A stretch of DNA of 14,290 nt from Chloroflexia bacterium. Its GTDB lineage: Bacteria; Chloroflexota; Chloroflexia; Thermomicrobiales; UBA6265. Below, in pieces: positions 1 through 7,351 of this stretch. Position 1 is the stretch's first letter, and each line of letters begins with the position of its first letter. Both the position numbers and the translations under genes were made by a program. The notes beneath the pieces are model-generated. The model was given only the letters and a program-made list of their open reading frames with translations, was not told where the DNA came from and did no database searches. The DNA lies in contig JACCYK010000546.1 in assembly GCA_013696525.1 (NCBI GenBank), positions 1-14,290 of the forward strand, in the 5' to 3' direction.

Positions 1-863
1 ACCCACTCCATCGTCGCGTCCTTGTAGGCGGCGGCGCGCTTGGTGACGAGGTTGTAGACGTTCTTCGACCAGTTCTGGATCGTGGTGTAGCGGCAGCGGG
101 CGCCTTCCTGGACGATGATCTCGACCACCGCCGAGTGCAGGCTGCTGGTCGAATAGGTCGGGGCCGTGCAGCCCTCGACATAGTGGACGTACGAACCGGG
201 GGCGCAGATGATCAGCGTCCGCTCGAACTGGCCCATGTTCTCGGCGTTGATCCGGAAGTAGGCTTGCAGCGGGACCTCGATCTTGACCCCTTCCGGCACG
301 TAAATGAACGAGCCGCCGGACCAGACCGCCGAGTTCAGGGCCGAGAACTTGTTGTCGTTCGCCGGAATGATCGTCCCGAAGTATTGCTTGACCAGGTCCG
401 GATGCTCGCGCACGCCGGAATCCATGTCGAGGAAAATGACTCCCTGCGCCTGAAGGTCCTCACGCAGCGAGTGGTAGATCACTTCCGACTCGTACTGGGC
501 GCCGACGCCGGCCAGGAACTTCCGCTCCGCCTCGGGGATACCCAATTTCTCGAAGGTGTTCTTGATGTACTCCGGCACCTCGTCCCAGGTCCGCCCCTGC
601 TTCTCGGTCGGCTTGATGTAGTAAAAGATGTTGTCAAAATCGATGCCCGAGAGGTCGGCGCCCCAATTCGGCATCGGCCGCTTGAAGTAGTGGTCCAGCG
701 CCTTGAGCCGGAACTGGAGCATCCAGTCGGGCTCATCCTTCATGGCCGAGATCTCCTCGACCACCTCACGGGTCAGGCCCCGCTTGCTCTTGAACACGTA
801 GTCTTCGACATCGCGGAACCCGTACTGATACTCGCCGATGTCGATCTGTGGCTTCGCAACCAT
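1..863 (-). CDS. sufB: SufB, Fe-S cluster assembly scaffold subunit (partial, C-terminus off the left edge)
   Basis: SufB is the scaffold subunit of the cytosolic SufBCD complex, on which iron and persulfide sulfur are assembled into Fe-S clusters. Translation of the minus strand from the ATG at 861-863 stays open to the window edge, giving 287 complete codons of a family usually near 470 residues. It reads as SufB throughout: an N-terminal GEYQYGFRD stretch, then [44 protein letters not shown], the [20 protein letters not shown] beta-helix start, and [20 protein letters not shown]. The catalytic acceptor Cys and later His of the C-terminal region lie outside the window. A GGAGGA site (869-874) sits 5 nt before the ATG. 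It lies 78 nt downstream of sufC on the same strand and is very probably co-transcribed with it; sufD or the cysteine desulfurase may follow beyond the edge. No intein or frameshift is seen. Confidence 0.97.
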   Translation of the reverse strand, partial: MVAKPQIDIGEYQYGFRDVEDYVFKSKRGLTREVVEEISAMKDEPDWMLQFRLKALDHYFKRPMPNWGADLSGIDFDNIFYYIKPTEKQGRTWDEVPEYIKNTFEKLGIPEAERKFLAGVGAQYESEVIYHSLREDLQAQGVIFLDMDSGVREHPDLVKQYFGTIIPANDNKFSALNSAVWSGGSFIYVPEGVKIEVPLQAYFRINAENMGQFERTLIICAPGSYVHYVEGCTAPTYSTSSLHSAVVEIIVQEGARCRYTTIQNWSKNVYNLVTKRAAAYKDATMEW

Positions 864-941
864 GTTGTTCCTCCCACGCCGTATGTGCCGTTCGATTCCA
901 GGCCACACCGGCGCGATCACCGGCTATAAATCAACGTTGTC

Positions 942-1751
942 TTAGGCGATGGCGGTGGCGTGCTGAGCCCGCAGCCCCTCGTACCCCTTGGCTTCCAACT
1001 CGTGAGCCAACTCCGGCCCGCCGCTCTGGGCGATCCGGCCTTCGAGCATGATGTGGACGTGATCCGGCTTGATGAAGTTCAGCAGCCGCTGATAGTGGGT
1101 GATGAGCAACACGCCCATCTCCTTGCCGGCCAGGGCGTTAACCCCCTCCGAGACGACTTTCAGAGCGTCGATATCGAGCCCGGAGTCGGTCTCGTCGAGG
1201 ACCGCCATCGTCGGCTCCAGCAGAGCCATTTGCAGGATCTCGGCTCGCTTCTTCTCACCACCGGAGAAACCCTCGTTCAGGTAGCGGGTGGCGAAGGAGT
1301 CATCCATCTTCAGCAGCGACATCTTCTCCTTCATCAGCCGCCGGAACTCGCGCGGCGCCATCCGCTCGACCGCGCCGCCATTGACCGCGGCGGCATCGGC
1401 CCGGGCATTGCGGACCGAGGTCACGGCCATCCGGAGAAAATTCGCCATTGAGACGCCGGGGATCACCGTTGGGTACTGGAAGGCAAGGAAAAGGCCCTTG
1501 CGCGCCCGCTCATCCGGCTCCATCTCCAGGATGTCCTCGCCGAAGTACTTGATCGACCCCTCGGTGACCTCGTACGACGGATGACCGGCGATGACGTAGG
1601 CCAGCGTGCTTTTGCCGGAACCGTTCGGCCCCATCAGGGCGTGGATTTCGCCCATGTTGATCGTAAGATCAACCCCTCTCAGAATCTCTTTGTCGTCGAT
1701 CGAGGCGTGCAAGTTCTCAATCTCGAACATCGGCGTCGTGGACTCGGTCAT
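942..1751 (-). CDS. sufC: SufC, Fe-S assembly ATPase
   Basis: SufC is the soluble ABC-type ATPase that drives conformational change in the SufBC2D scaffold; it is not a transporter. The 269-residue product has every ABC landmark: Walker A GPNGSGKST (41-49), Q-loop in FLAFQYP, a SufC-type signature FSGGEKKR, Walker B with its extension MAVLDETDSGLD and an H-loop in LLITHYQRLL. The SGGEKKR signature and DETDSGLD extension separate SufC from ordinary transporter ATPases. The ATG at 1749-1751 has a GGAGGAAG Shine-Dalgarno site (1753-1760). It starts 42 nt after the stop of the Fur/PerR-like gene and ends 78 nt before sufB, so the three form one transcription unit. Between Walker A and the signature there is an Ala-rich piece (NARADAAAVNGGAVER), a common place for length variation. 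Length is near the family norm (about 250). Confidence 0.97.
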   Translation of the reverse strand: MTESTTPMFEIENLHASIDDKEILRGVDLTINMGEIHALMGPNGSGKSTLAYVIAGHPSYEVTEGSIKYFGEDILEMEPDERARKGLFLAFQYPTVIPGVSMANFLRMAVTSVRNARADAAAVNGGAVERMAPREFRRLMKEKMSLLKMDDSFATRYLNEGFSGGEKKRAEILQMALLEPTMAVLDETDSGLDIDALKVVSEGVNALAGKEMGVLLITHYQRLLNFIKPDHVHIMLEGRIAQSGGPELAHELEAKGYEGLRAQHATAIA

Positions 1752-1793
1752 GCTTCCTCCGTCGTTCTACCTGGCGCTCAACTTCCGAATCTG

Positions 1794-2201
1794 TTAGGTG
1801 GTGGCCCGCGCCCGGCAGTCCGGGCACGAGCCGGCGAAGACCGTGTGGTGGTTGGTGACGTGAAACCCGCTTTGCTCGGCGGCAACGTGGTGGGCCATCA
1901 ACGCGACCGGCACCTCGACATCGACCAGCAGCCCACATTTGGTGCAGTGGACATGGTCATGCCGGTCGGACCGCTTGTCGTACCGGCTCGCCTGGTCGGC
2001 AAACGTCAGCTCTTGGATCAAGCCATGCTCCGCCAGCACATGCAGCGACCGGTAGACGGTGCCGTAGGCCACCCGCGCATCGCGCCGCCGGACAAGCTCG
2101 AAAATCTCGCCGGCGGTCAAATGCCCGTCGGCACCCCGCACCACGCTCAGCACCAGCGAGCGTTGCGCGGTATCGCGATAGCCGGCTTGAACCTGTCCCA
2201 C
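1794..2201 (-). CDS. Fur-family metalloregulator, PerR-like
   Basis: A 135-residue Fur superfamily transcription factor, probably a repressor. The winged-helix part holds the recognition helix AYGTVYRSLHVLAEHGLI (45-62), and two CxxC pairs (C86/C89 and C126/C129) form the structural zinc site. Residues H27, D75, H81, H83 and D94 match the regulatory-metal ligands of Bacillus PerR (H37, D85, H91, H93, D104) with identical spacing. The last is Asp, as in PerR, rather than Glu as in typical Fur. This suggests peroxide sensing by oxidation of Fe-ligating His, though ligand identity alone does not prove it. The start is GTG (2199-2201) with GAGG (2209-2212) 7 nt upstream; an in-frame TGA lies just before it, so no longer protein is possible. 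It is the first gene of the sufCB operon and probably regulates that operon and itself. Alternatives: an iron-sensing Fur or another Fur-family sensor. Confidence 0.93.
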   Translation of the reverse strand: MGQVQAGYRDTAQRSLVLSVVRGADGHLTAGEIFELVRRRDARVAYGTVYRSLHVLAEHGLIQELTFADQASRYDKRSDRHDHVHCTKCGLLVDVEVPVALMAHHVAAEQSGFHVTNHHTVFAGSCPDCRARATT

Positions 2202-2232
2202 GAAATCGCCTCAATCCCTCGCCCGAACCTGA

Positions 2233-2260
2233 GAATAAGTCTCGTTCGCATTGACAATTC
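2233..2260. promoter_or_regulatory. Candidate operator: imperfect inverted repeat over the -10/start region
   Basis: GAATAAGTC (2233-2241) and GACAATTC (2253-2260) form an imperfect, gapped inverted repeat (GAAT...GTC/GAC...ATTC) in a locally AT-rich patch. It overlaps the proposed -10 box and the likely start of transcription of the perR-like/suf unit, where a Fur-family repressor would be expected to bind. It does not closely match the Bacillus PerR box or the E. coli Fur box, so this is a positional guess. Confidence 0.25.
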
Positions 2261-2285
2261 TACCATTGATGCCCAGCCAAGACAA
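2257..2285 (-). promoter_or_regulatory. Putative sigma-70-type promoter of the perR-like/sufCB operon
   Basis: On the minus strand, TTGTCT (2280-2285, -35, 4 of 6 consensus bases) is followed after exactly 17 bp by TAGAAT (2257-2262, -10, 5 of 6). Transcription would start near 2250, giving a leader of about 48 nt before the GTG at 2201. It lies between the stop of the metallo-hydrolase gene and the regulator, so the suf unit need not depend on read-through. Confidence 0.6.
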
Positions 2286-2403
2286 ACCAAACCCGAGCTC
2301 GGTGCCCGCCTCCCGGAGTGCGAAGACCGTATGTTCCAGATCCAGAGTCCCAGTGTTCGGCGCATCCACCGCTGGGCGAGGAGGTAGTAGTCGCTCAGAT
2401 CAG

Positions 2404-3534
2404 CTACGACGATTCGATGGGCCGGTGGCCGCCGGCGTGCGCCCATTCAGTCTCGACAATCCGCGGCGCTGGTCCCGTCGCCTCACCGAAGGCGATTGGG
2501 TGGCCCGCGTTCATCCAGCCGGCGGTGCCGCCGCTGACGCTGGCGACGCCGGTGAACCCCGCCTGGGCCAGGAATTGCGCGGCCCGCAGCGAACGGAACC
2601 CCGATTGGCACACGAGCAGCAGCCGCTTGTCGCGCGGCAGCTCGGCCAATCGAGTTGCCAGGTCGGCCTGCGGCAGGTTGATCGCTCCCGGTATGTGCCC
2701 CGCCGCGTACTCGTGCGGTTCGCGCACATCGATCACCAGGGCGTCGGGTGCGTGCGGATCGACCGCATCGAGCGGGACTTCCGGCACGTTCTGATCAGTC
2801 GAGAGCATTGCCCACGGCAGGTCGGCCAGGCCGCGATTCGTGGCCTCAATCGCGGTGATATTCAGCGGCCGGGCCGGCACGGCGCCGGTGAGATGGTTGA
2901 CGAAGGGATCGCGTTCAAGCTTGGCGAGGGGATTGAACAATCGCTCGAAGCCGATCGTCGTGCTTGGCCGCCCACACATGCCCGCCCCACACGGCCCCTC
3001 GAAGTGGCCGGGGAACACTGCCACCCAATCCGGCAACGTCAACAAGCGAGCGACACTTTCGTGCTGGTCACCGGCATCCCCGCCGCCGAAATCGGGCCGC
3101 CCGACATCGCCCACCAAGAGGGAGTCGCCGGTTAGCACCATCGACGGCTCGGGGCTCCGCTCCGGATTGACGACCAACACCGAGATCAGCTCCGGCCGGT
3201 GGCCGGGCGTGTGGAGGATGCGAAGTTTCAACTGGCCGAGGCTCAGCTCTTGGCCATCCGCTAGCGGCGTGAACGAGTAGGACACCTGGGCGTCCTTGTA
3301 GAGCATCAACGCCGCGCCGTGGGCCCGCGCCAGCATCCGCGCCCCCGAGATGTGATCGGCGTGGACATGGGTGTCGATCACGTAGCGAAGCAGGAAGCCG
3401 CGTTGCTCGATCAGCTCCTCGTACTGCTCGATGTTGGCCGCGGGATCGACAATCGCCGCTTCTCGCGTTTGGCGCGAGGCGATGATGTACGAGGCGCAAC
3501 CGCACCGCTCGTCGAGAAACTGCTTGAAATACAT
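2404..3534 (-). CDS. Metallo-beta-lactamase-fold/rhodanese fusion, persulfide dioxygenase-like
   Basis: A 376-residue two-domain sulfur enzyme. The N-terminal metallo-beta-lactamase domain (about 1-235) has THVHADH (H56, H58, D60, H61), HTPGH (H112), LTGDSLLVGDVGRPD (D137) and FPGH (H177). This is the pattern of ETHE1/CstB-type persulfide dioxygenases, which oxidise glutathione- or low-molecular-weight persulfides to sulfite. The C-terminal rhodanese domain (about 250-350) has DVREPHEYAAGHIPGA and the active loop CQSGFRS with catalytic C309. The likely role is handling reactive sulfur, with the rhodanese moving sulfane sulfur. The start at 3532-3534 is chosen because the family begins MYFKQF and AAAGGTG (3541-3547) lies 6 nt upstream; the open frame to 3723 runs into the divergent dehydrogenase and is not credible. 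C182 and C187 (CGAGMCG) lie near the end of the hydrolase domain. Its downstream neighbour is the perR-suf unit. The native thiol substrate cannot be told from sequence. Confidence 0.9.
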   Translation of the reverse strand: MYFKQFLDERCGCASYIIASRQTREAAIVDPAANIEQYEELIEQRGFLLRYVIDTHVHADHISGARMLARAHGAALMLYKDAQVSYSFTPLADGQELSLGQLKLRILHTPGHRPELISVLVVNPERSPEPSMVLTGDSLLVGDVGRPDFGGGDAGDQHESVARLLTLPDWVAVFPGHFEGPCGAGMCGRPSTTIGFERLFNPLAKLERDPFVNHLTGAVPARPLNITAIEATNRGLADLPWAMLSTDQNVPEVPLDAVDPHAPDALVIDVREPHEYAAGHIPGAINLPQADLATRLAELPRDKRLLLVCQSGFRSLRAAQFLAQAGFTGVASVSGGTAGWMNAGHPIAFGEATGPAPRIVETEWAHAGGHRPIESS

Positions 3535-3707
3535 CACCGTCACCTTTGCCCGGCTAACGATTGCGGCGATCCAGCTCGGTCCGCGCGCATGGTACCGCAC
3601 CGGGCGCCCCCGAGCGCCACGGGACTTTCCTCTAGGCCGACTCTCGGCGACAATCGGCGCCAAAGCCGTCGCGCGAACGTCGTCGAACCGCCAAGAGGAG
3701 CAGGACC

Positions 3708-4694
3708 ATGGCCGGCAAACCACTGGTAGCAGTCACCCGCATCATCCCCGAGGCGGGTCTTTCCGTCCTCCGTGAGCGGACCGAAATTCGGCTCTGGGAG
3801 GAAGAAATGCCGCCCGATCCGGAGGAGCTTGGCGAGCTCCTGACGGGCGCGGCCGGCGCCCTCACCTTGCTCACCGATGTCATCGACGGCGCGGTGCTGG
3901 ATCGTGAGCCGCAGTTGAAGGTGATCAGCAATTTCGCCGTCGGCTACGACAACGTCGATGTCGAGGCGGCGACCGAGCGCGGCGTTGCCGTCTGCAACAC
4001 GCCCGGCGTCCTCACCGAAACCACGGCGGATTTCGCCTGGACCCTCATGATGGCCGCCGCCCGCCGGGTGGTCGAGAGCGTCGAGTATGTCCGGGCCGGC
4101 CAGTGGAAGACGTGGGGGCCGACCCTGCTGTTGGGCCGTGATATCCACGGCGCCACCATCGGCATCGTCGGCTTCGGCCGGATCGGGAAGGAAATGGCGC
4201 GCCGGGCCCGCGGCTTCGACATGCGCATCCTGGCTTACGACACCCATCAAGACGACGAGGGCGCCGCCGAATTCGGCGTCGAGTTTCGTCCGCTTGATGA
4301 CCTGCTCCGAGAGTCTGACTTTGTCACGCTCCATGTCGCCCTGACTCCGGAGACGACCCACCTGATCGGCGCCCGCGAGCTTGGTTTGATGAAACCGGAA
4401 GCGGTGCTGGTCAATGCCTCGCGTGGCCCGGTGGTGGACACCGCGGCGCTGGTGGCGGCGCTCCGGGACGGTGAGATTTGGGCCGCCGGGCTGGATGTCA
4501 CCGACCCCGAGCCGCTGCCCCCGGATCATCCGCTGATCACGATGCCGAACGCCATCGTCGTTCCCCACACCGCGTCGGCCACGGTCGCCACCCGCGACAA
4601 CATGGCGGCGCTGGCGGCAAAGAATCTCCTGGCCGTCTTGGACGGCGAGATGCCGCCCGAGATCGTCAATCCCGAGGTGCTCAAGCGCCAATGA
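3708..4694 (+). CDS. D-isomer-specific 2-hydroxyacid dehydrogenase (glyoxylate/hydroxypyruvate reductase type)
   Basis: A 328-residue NAD(P)-dependent D-2-hydroxyacid dehydrogenase. It carries the family's substrate-loop motif NFAVGYDNVD (75-84), the Rossmann motif GFGRIG (155-160) within GATIGIVGFGRIGKEMARRA, and the catalytic triad R239 (NASRGPVVD), E268 (DPEPL) and H287 (VVPHTASAT). The short insert WGPTLLLGRDIHG before the Rossmann motif and the overall length fit glyoxylate reductase/glycerate dehydrogenase (GyaR/GhrB-like) better than phosphoglycerate dehydrogenase, which usually has an ACT domain. It probably interconverts glyoxylate and glycolate, or hydroxypyruvate and D-glycerate, in the cytosol. 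AGAGGAG (3694-3700) sits 7 nt before the ATG. It is divergent from the metallo-hydrolase gene, with 173 bp between start codons, and is followed by an independent promoter, so it looks monocistronic. I did not find a convincing promoter for it. Confidence 0.93.
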   Translation: MAGKPLVAVTRIIPEAGLSVLRERTEIRLWEEEMPPDPEELGELLTGAAGALTLLTDVIDGAVLDREPQLKVISNFAVGYDNVDVEAATERGVAVCNTPGVLTETTADFAWTLMMAAARRVVESVEYVRAGQWKTWGPTLLLGRDIHGATIGIVGFGRIGKEMARRARGFDMRILAYDTHQDDEGAAEFGVEFRPLDDLLRESDFVTLHVALTPETTHLIGARELGLMKPEAVLVNASRGPVVDTAALVAALRDGEIWAAGLDVTDPEPLPPDHPLITMPNAIVVPHTASATVATRDNMAALAAKNLLAVLDGEMPPEIVNPEVLKRQ

Positions 4695-4784
4695 TTGGTC
4701 GGCCCGACGACGCTCCCCTGCCGGAGCGGCCGGCGGCGACTCATTCCGGTCCGGCACCGCTGCCCAGGCATCGCGAACCAGTCA

Positions 4785-4812
4785 TTGCCGGCGAGGATCA
4801 GGGTTGTATACT
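4785..4812 (+). promoter_or_regulatory. Putative sigma-70-type promoter of the flavoprotein gene
   Basis: TTGCCG (4785-4790) and TATACT (4807-4812, 5 of 6 consensus bases) are 16 bp apart. A start near 4819 would give a leader of about 70 nt to the ATG at 4890. It lies in the 195-bp gap after the dehydrogenase gene, making the flavoprotein and the small gene after it a separate transcription unit. Confidence 0.6.
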
Positions 4813-4889
4813 CGACCAGAAGGCGCCGGACTTCCGGCGGCGTTGTTATGTGATCGCCGTTGAGTGCTATCCCTGAGAGGTTCCCGGCC

Positions 4890-6983
4890 ATGTTTCGCTG
4901 CAAGGTGTGCGGGTGGATCCACGAAGGGGCGACCCCGCCTGATATCTGCCCGTCATGCGGCTCGCCCGCCGATCGCTTCCGGCCGATGGATGTCGCCGAG
5001 GTCGACGCCGTCACCGGCGATCTGGCCGCCTACGGCATTGCCGGTCAGGGCTTCGATGACATCGAGGTCGAGGACACTCGCCGCATCCGCCTGCTGGCCT
5101 TCGTCGATGCCTCGTTCTACAACCCATTCACCATCCGCGCCGGCAAACGGTATCCAATCTATACCGGCGATCCCCAGTGGTTCTCCGACAATATCCCGTG
5201 CATGACCGCCTGCCCGTCGCACACCGACATCTCTCGCTACATCGCGCTGATCGCCGACGGCCGGTACGCCGACTCCTTTGAGCTGAACCGCGAGAGCAAC
5301 GTCTTCCCCGGTTGCCTGGGCCGGATGTGCGCCCGGCCGTGCGAAGACGCCTGCCGCCGGAAGGAGATCGACGCCCCGATCGGGATTTGCTACTTGAAGC
5401 GGGTGGCCGCCGACTATAGGGGCGAGACCCGACACGAATCGCCACCGCCGCCGAACGGGCTGACGGTCGCCATCATCGGGGCCGGGGTCAATGGCCTAAC
5501 CACCGCTCGCCAGCTCGCCCGCAAGGGCTACCAGGTCACGATCTTCGAGCGCTACCCGGTGCCCGGCGGCGTCATGTGGTCAGGAGTACCGGAATGGCGC
5601 CTGCCTCGCGACGTCATCCTGGAAGAAGTCGAGCTGATCGCGGACCTCGGGATCGACATCCGCTACAACACCGAAGTCGGCCGCGATGTAACGCTGCGGG
5701 GGCTGTCGGATACCCACGATGTCGTCGTCATCTCCGCCGGCTGCCAAATCCCGCAAGAGCTCGGCGTCCCGGGCGAGCATCTGGACGGCGTGGTCTCGGG
5801 CCTTCAGTTCCTCGAGGATGTCAACCTCGGCCAGGAAGACGTCTGGGTCGGCCGCAACGTGGTCACCATCGGCGGCGGCTTCACCTCGATGGACTGCGTG
5901 CGCACCGTGCTCCGGATGGGGGCCGAACGCTCGATCATGACCTACCGGCGCTCCATCGCCGAGATCCCGGTCGAAGAGCTGGAGCTCGAGGAATCGGAGC
6001 TGGAAGGCGTCGAGCTGATGTACATGGTGTCGCCGGTCCGCGTCATCGGCGACCAGAACAACAAGGTCATCGGCGTCGAGATGGTCCGCAACGAGCTGGG
6101 CGAGCCCGACGCCAAGGGCCGGCGTCGACCGGAGCCGGTGACCGGCTCCGAGTTCGTGGTCGAGTGCGACATGGTGCTGGTCGCGATCGGGCAGCGCCAG
6201 GACAACCGGCTGCTGGGGGAAATTCCGGTCGAGACCGACCGCCGTGGCGTCCCCCTGCTGAACCAGCACCTGAAGACGGAATTGCCGAATGTTTGGGCGG
6301 CGGGCGATTACGTGGTCAATCCAACCAACTTCATTTCCTCGATCGGCGAGGGGCGCCGGGTGGCGGACTTCATCGACCAGGAGGTCCGCGGGGCGCTGCC
6401 AAAGGTGAAGGAAGTCGAGATCACGCGGGTGCCGACCGAGTTCGTCGCCACCCCGAACCCGCTGGTGTCGGAAGGTATCGCCGATTGGAGCCTGACCTCG
6501 ATGAGCCGCCGCCTGGTCTGGGGCGACAACTACGCGGGCGTCGGCCGCCAAATGATGCCGGCCCTGCCGCTCGGTTCCCGCGGCTTGGACACGGGCGATA
6601 CGACGCTCGAAGTCGAGATCGGATACACCAAGCCGATCGGGTTCGAGGAAGCGAAGCGCTGTCTCCAGTGCCAGCTCAACATCTTCATCGACGGCAACCG
6701 CTGCATCTTGTGCAATTCCTGCGCCGATGTCTGCCCCCACTCATGCATCGAGATGATTTCCTTGGAGCGCATCCACTCCATCGACAACGATGAGGAGATG
6801 GCGGCCATGGCGCGGGCCGAGCTCGGCCCGAACGCGGCGGCGATGATCATCGACGAGCGGGCCTGCATTCGGTGCGGCTTGTGCGTCGATTGGTGCCCAA
6901 CCGAGTGCCTCACCATGGATCACTTCCGGCTCACCCCGGCCGAGGAGCGAGAAAGCGTCGACCTGGCGGTGGTCGCCGACTAG
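4890..6983 (+). CDS. Rubredoxin-like/GltD-like/2x[4Fe-4S] flavoprotein oxidoreductase
   Basis: A 697-residue cytosolic redox protein built from four parts. First, a rubredoxin-like metal site (C4, C7, C20, C23). Second, a GltD-type helical domain with Fe-S cysteines (CMTAC 104-108; C142, C147, C151, C155). Third, a glutamate-synthase-small-subunit-like FAD/NAD(P) core, with FAD motif GAGVNG (197-202), ERYPVPGGVMWSGVPEWRLP, NAD(P)-side motif GGGFTSMD (328-335) and AAGDYVVNPTNFISSIGEG. Fourth, a tail with CLQC (591-594) and two ferredoxin motifs, CILCNSCADVCP (605-616) and CIRCGLCVDWCP (659-670). It probably passes electrons between NAD(P)H and a ferredoxin-like or other acceptor. No glutamate synthase large subunit is adjacent, so the reaction is unknown. 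The ATG at 4890 has GAGAGG (4875-4880) 9 nt upstream and begins directly at the rubredoxin motif; a TTG at 4860 is less likely. The small gene at 7037 follows after 53 nt. Confidence 0.9.
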   Translation: MFRCKVCGWIHEGATPPDICPSCGSPADRFRPMDVAEVDAVTGDLAAYGIAGQGFDDIEVEDTRRIRLLAFVDASFYNPFTIRAGKRYPIYTGDPQWFSDNIPCMTACPSHTDISRYIALIADGRYADSFELNRESNVFPGCLGRMCARPCEDACRRKEIDAPIGICYLKRVAADYRGETRHESPPPPNGLTVAIIGAGVNGLTTARQLARKGYQVTIFERYPVPGGVMWSGVPEWRLPRDVILEEVELIADLGIDIRYNTEVGRDVTLRGLSDTHDVVVISAGCQIPQELGVPGEHLDGVVSGLQFLEDVNLGQEDVWVGRNVVTIGGGFTSMDCVRTVLRMGAERSIMTYRRSIAEIPVEELELEESELEGVELMYMVSPVRVIGDQNNKVIGVEMVRNELGEPDAKGRRRPEPVTGSEFVVECDMVLVAIGQRQDNRLLGEIPVETDRRGVPLLNQHLKTELPNVWAAGDYVVNPTNFISSIGEGRRVADFIDQEVRGALPKVKEVEITRVPTEFVATPNPLVSEGIADWSLTSMSRRLVWGDNYAGVGRQMMPALPLGSRGLDTGDTTLEVEIGYTKPIGFEEAKRCLQCQLNIFIDGNRCILCNSCADVCPHSCIEMISLERIHSIDNDEEMAAMARAELGPNAAAMIIDERACIRCGLCVDWCPTECLTMDHFRLTPAEERESVDLAVVAD

Positions 6984-7036
6984 CCGATCCGGCGATCAGG
7001 ATTTCGTCCGCTCTCAAGCTCTCAGAAAGGATGGCG

Positions 7037-7339
7037 ATGCCGTCATTTGCCATGTCCGTGCCCCATCAATTGCCGCCGGACGAAGCCCTCCGCCGGATCC
7101 AGGGTCTCCTTGGCGACCTCAAGCAGCAGTACGGCGACCAGGTCTCCGATCTCAAGGAATCGTGGACCGGCAATGACGGCGAGTTCTCGCTGACGGCGAT
7201 GGGCCTGCGTCTCTCCGGCACGCTTTCGGTCCTGCCGGGCGAAGTCAAGCTGAATGGGAATATCCCGTTCGCGGCGGTGCCGTTCCGGGGCCAGATCGAG
7301 CAGATGATCCGCGAGCGGGCGGAAACGCTGCTCGCCTAA
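7037..7339 (+). CDS. Small polyhydroxyalkanoic acid system-type protein
   Basis: A 100-residue protein resembling the polyhydroxyalkanoic acid (PHA) system/granule-region family. It has an N-terminal helix with PDEALRRIQGLLGDLKQQYG, then alternating beta strands (WTGNDGEFSLTAMGLRLSG, VLPGEVKLNGNIPF) and a closing amphipathic helix FRGQIEQMIRERAETLLA. Members are often found near PHA genes, but their biochemical role is poorly defined, and no PHA synthase or phasin is visible here. The start at 7037 is preferred over the in-frame ATG at 7031 because AAAGG (7026-7030) is 6 nt from the former and touches the latter. It follows the flavoprotein by 53 nt on the same strand with no terminator between, so co-transcription is likely. 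It ends 12 nt from the stop of the convergent cupin/SH3 gene. Assignment is by fold-like pattern, so moderately sure. Confidence 0.72.
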   Translation: MPSFAMSVPHQLPPDEALRRIQGLLGDLKQQYGDQVSDLKESWTGNDGEFSLTAMGLRLSGTLSVLPGEVKLNGNIPFAAVPFRGQIEQMIRERAETLLA

Positions 7340-7351
7340 CTTCGCTCCTGG

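Noticed and set aside
1581..3135. Plus-strand open frames (1581-2387, 2251-3135) across sufC, the regulator and the metallo-hydrolase
   Set aside because: They cover strongly conserved genes on the other strand and match no family.
3535..3723. 63-residue N-terminal extension of the metallo-hydrolase/rhodanese frame
   Set aside because: The family starts at MYFKQF, a Shine-Dalgarno site precedes that ATG, and the extension overlaps the start of the divergent dehydrogenase.
3708..4694. Serine-pathway phosphoglycerate dehydrogenase (serA) linked to the DUF1015 gene
   Set aside because: The length of 328 residues, lack of an ACT or intervening domain, and glyoxylate-reductase-like insert argue against SerA, and the two genes are more than 5 kb apart.
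3540..4757. 405-residue open frame on the minus strand opposite the dehydrogenase
   Set aside because: It is antisense to a clear family member, has an Arg/Gly/Asp-rich composition typical of shadow frames in GC-rich DNA, and shows no known motif.
5576..6793. Long open frames on both strands (plus 5576-6793, minus 5580-6740) within the flavoprotein gene
   Set aside because: They are Arg/Pro/Gly- or Asp/His/Val-rich shadows of the flavoprotein reading frame without their own ribosome sites or motifs.
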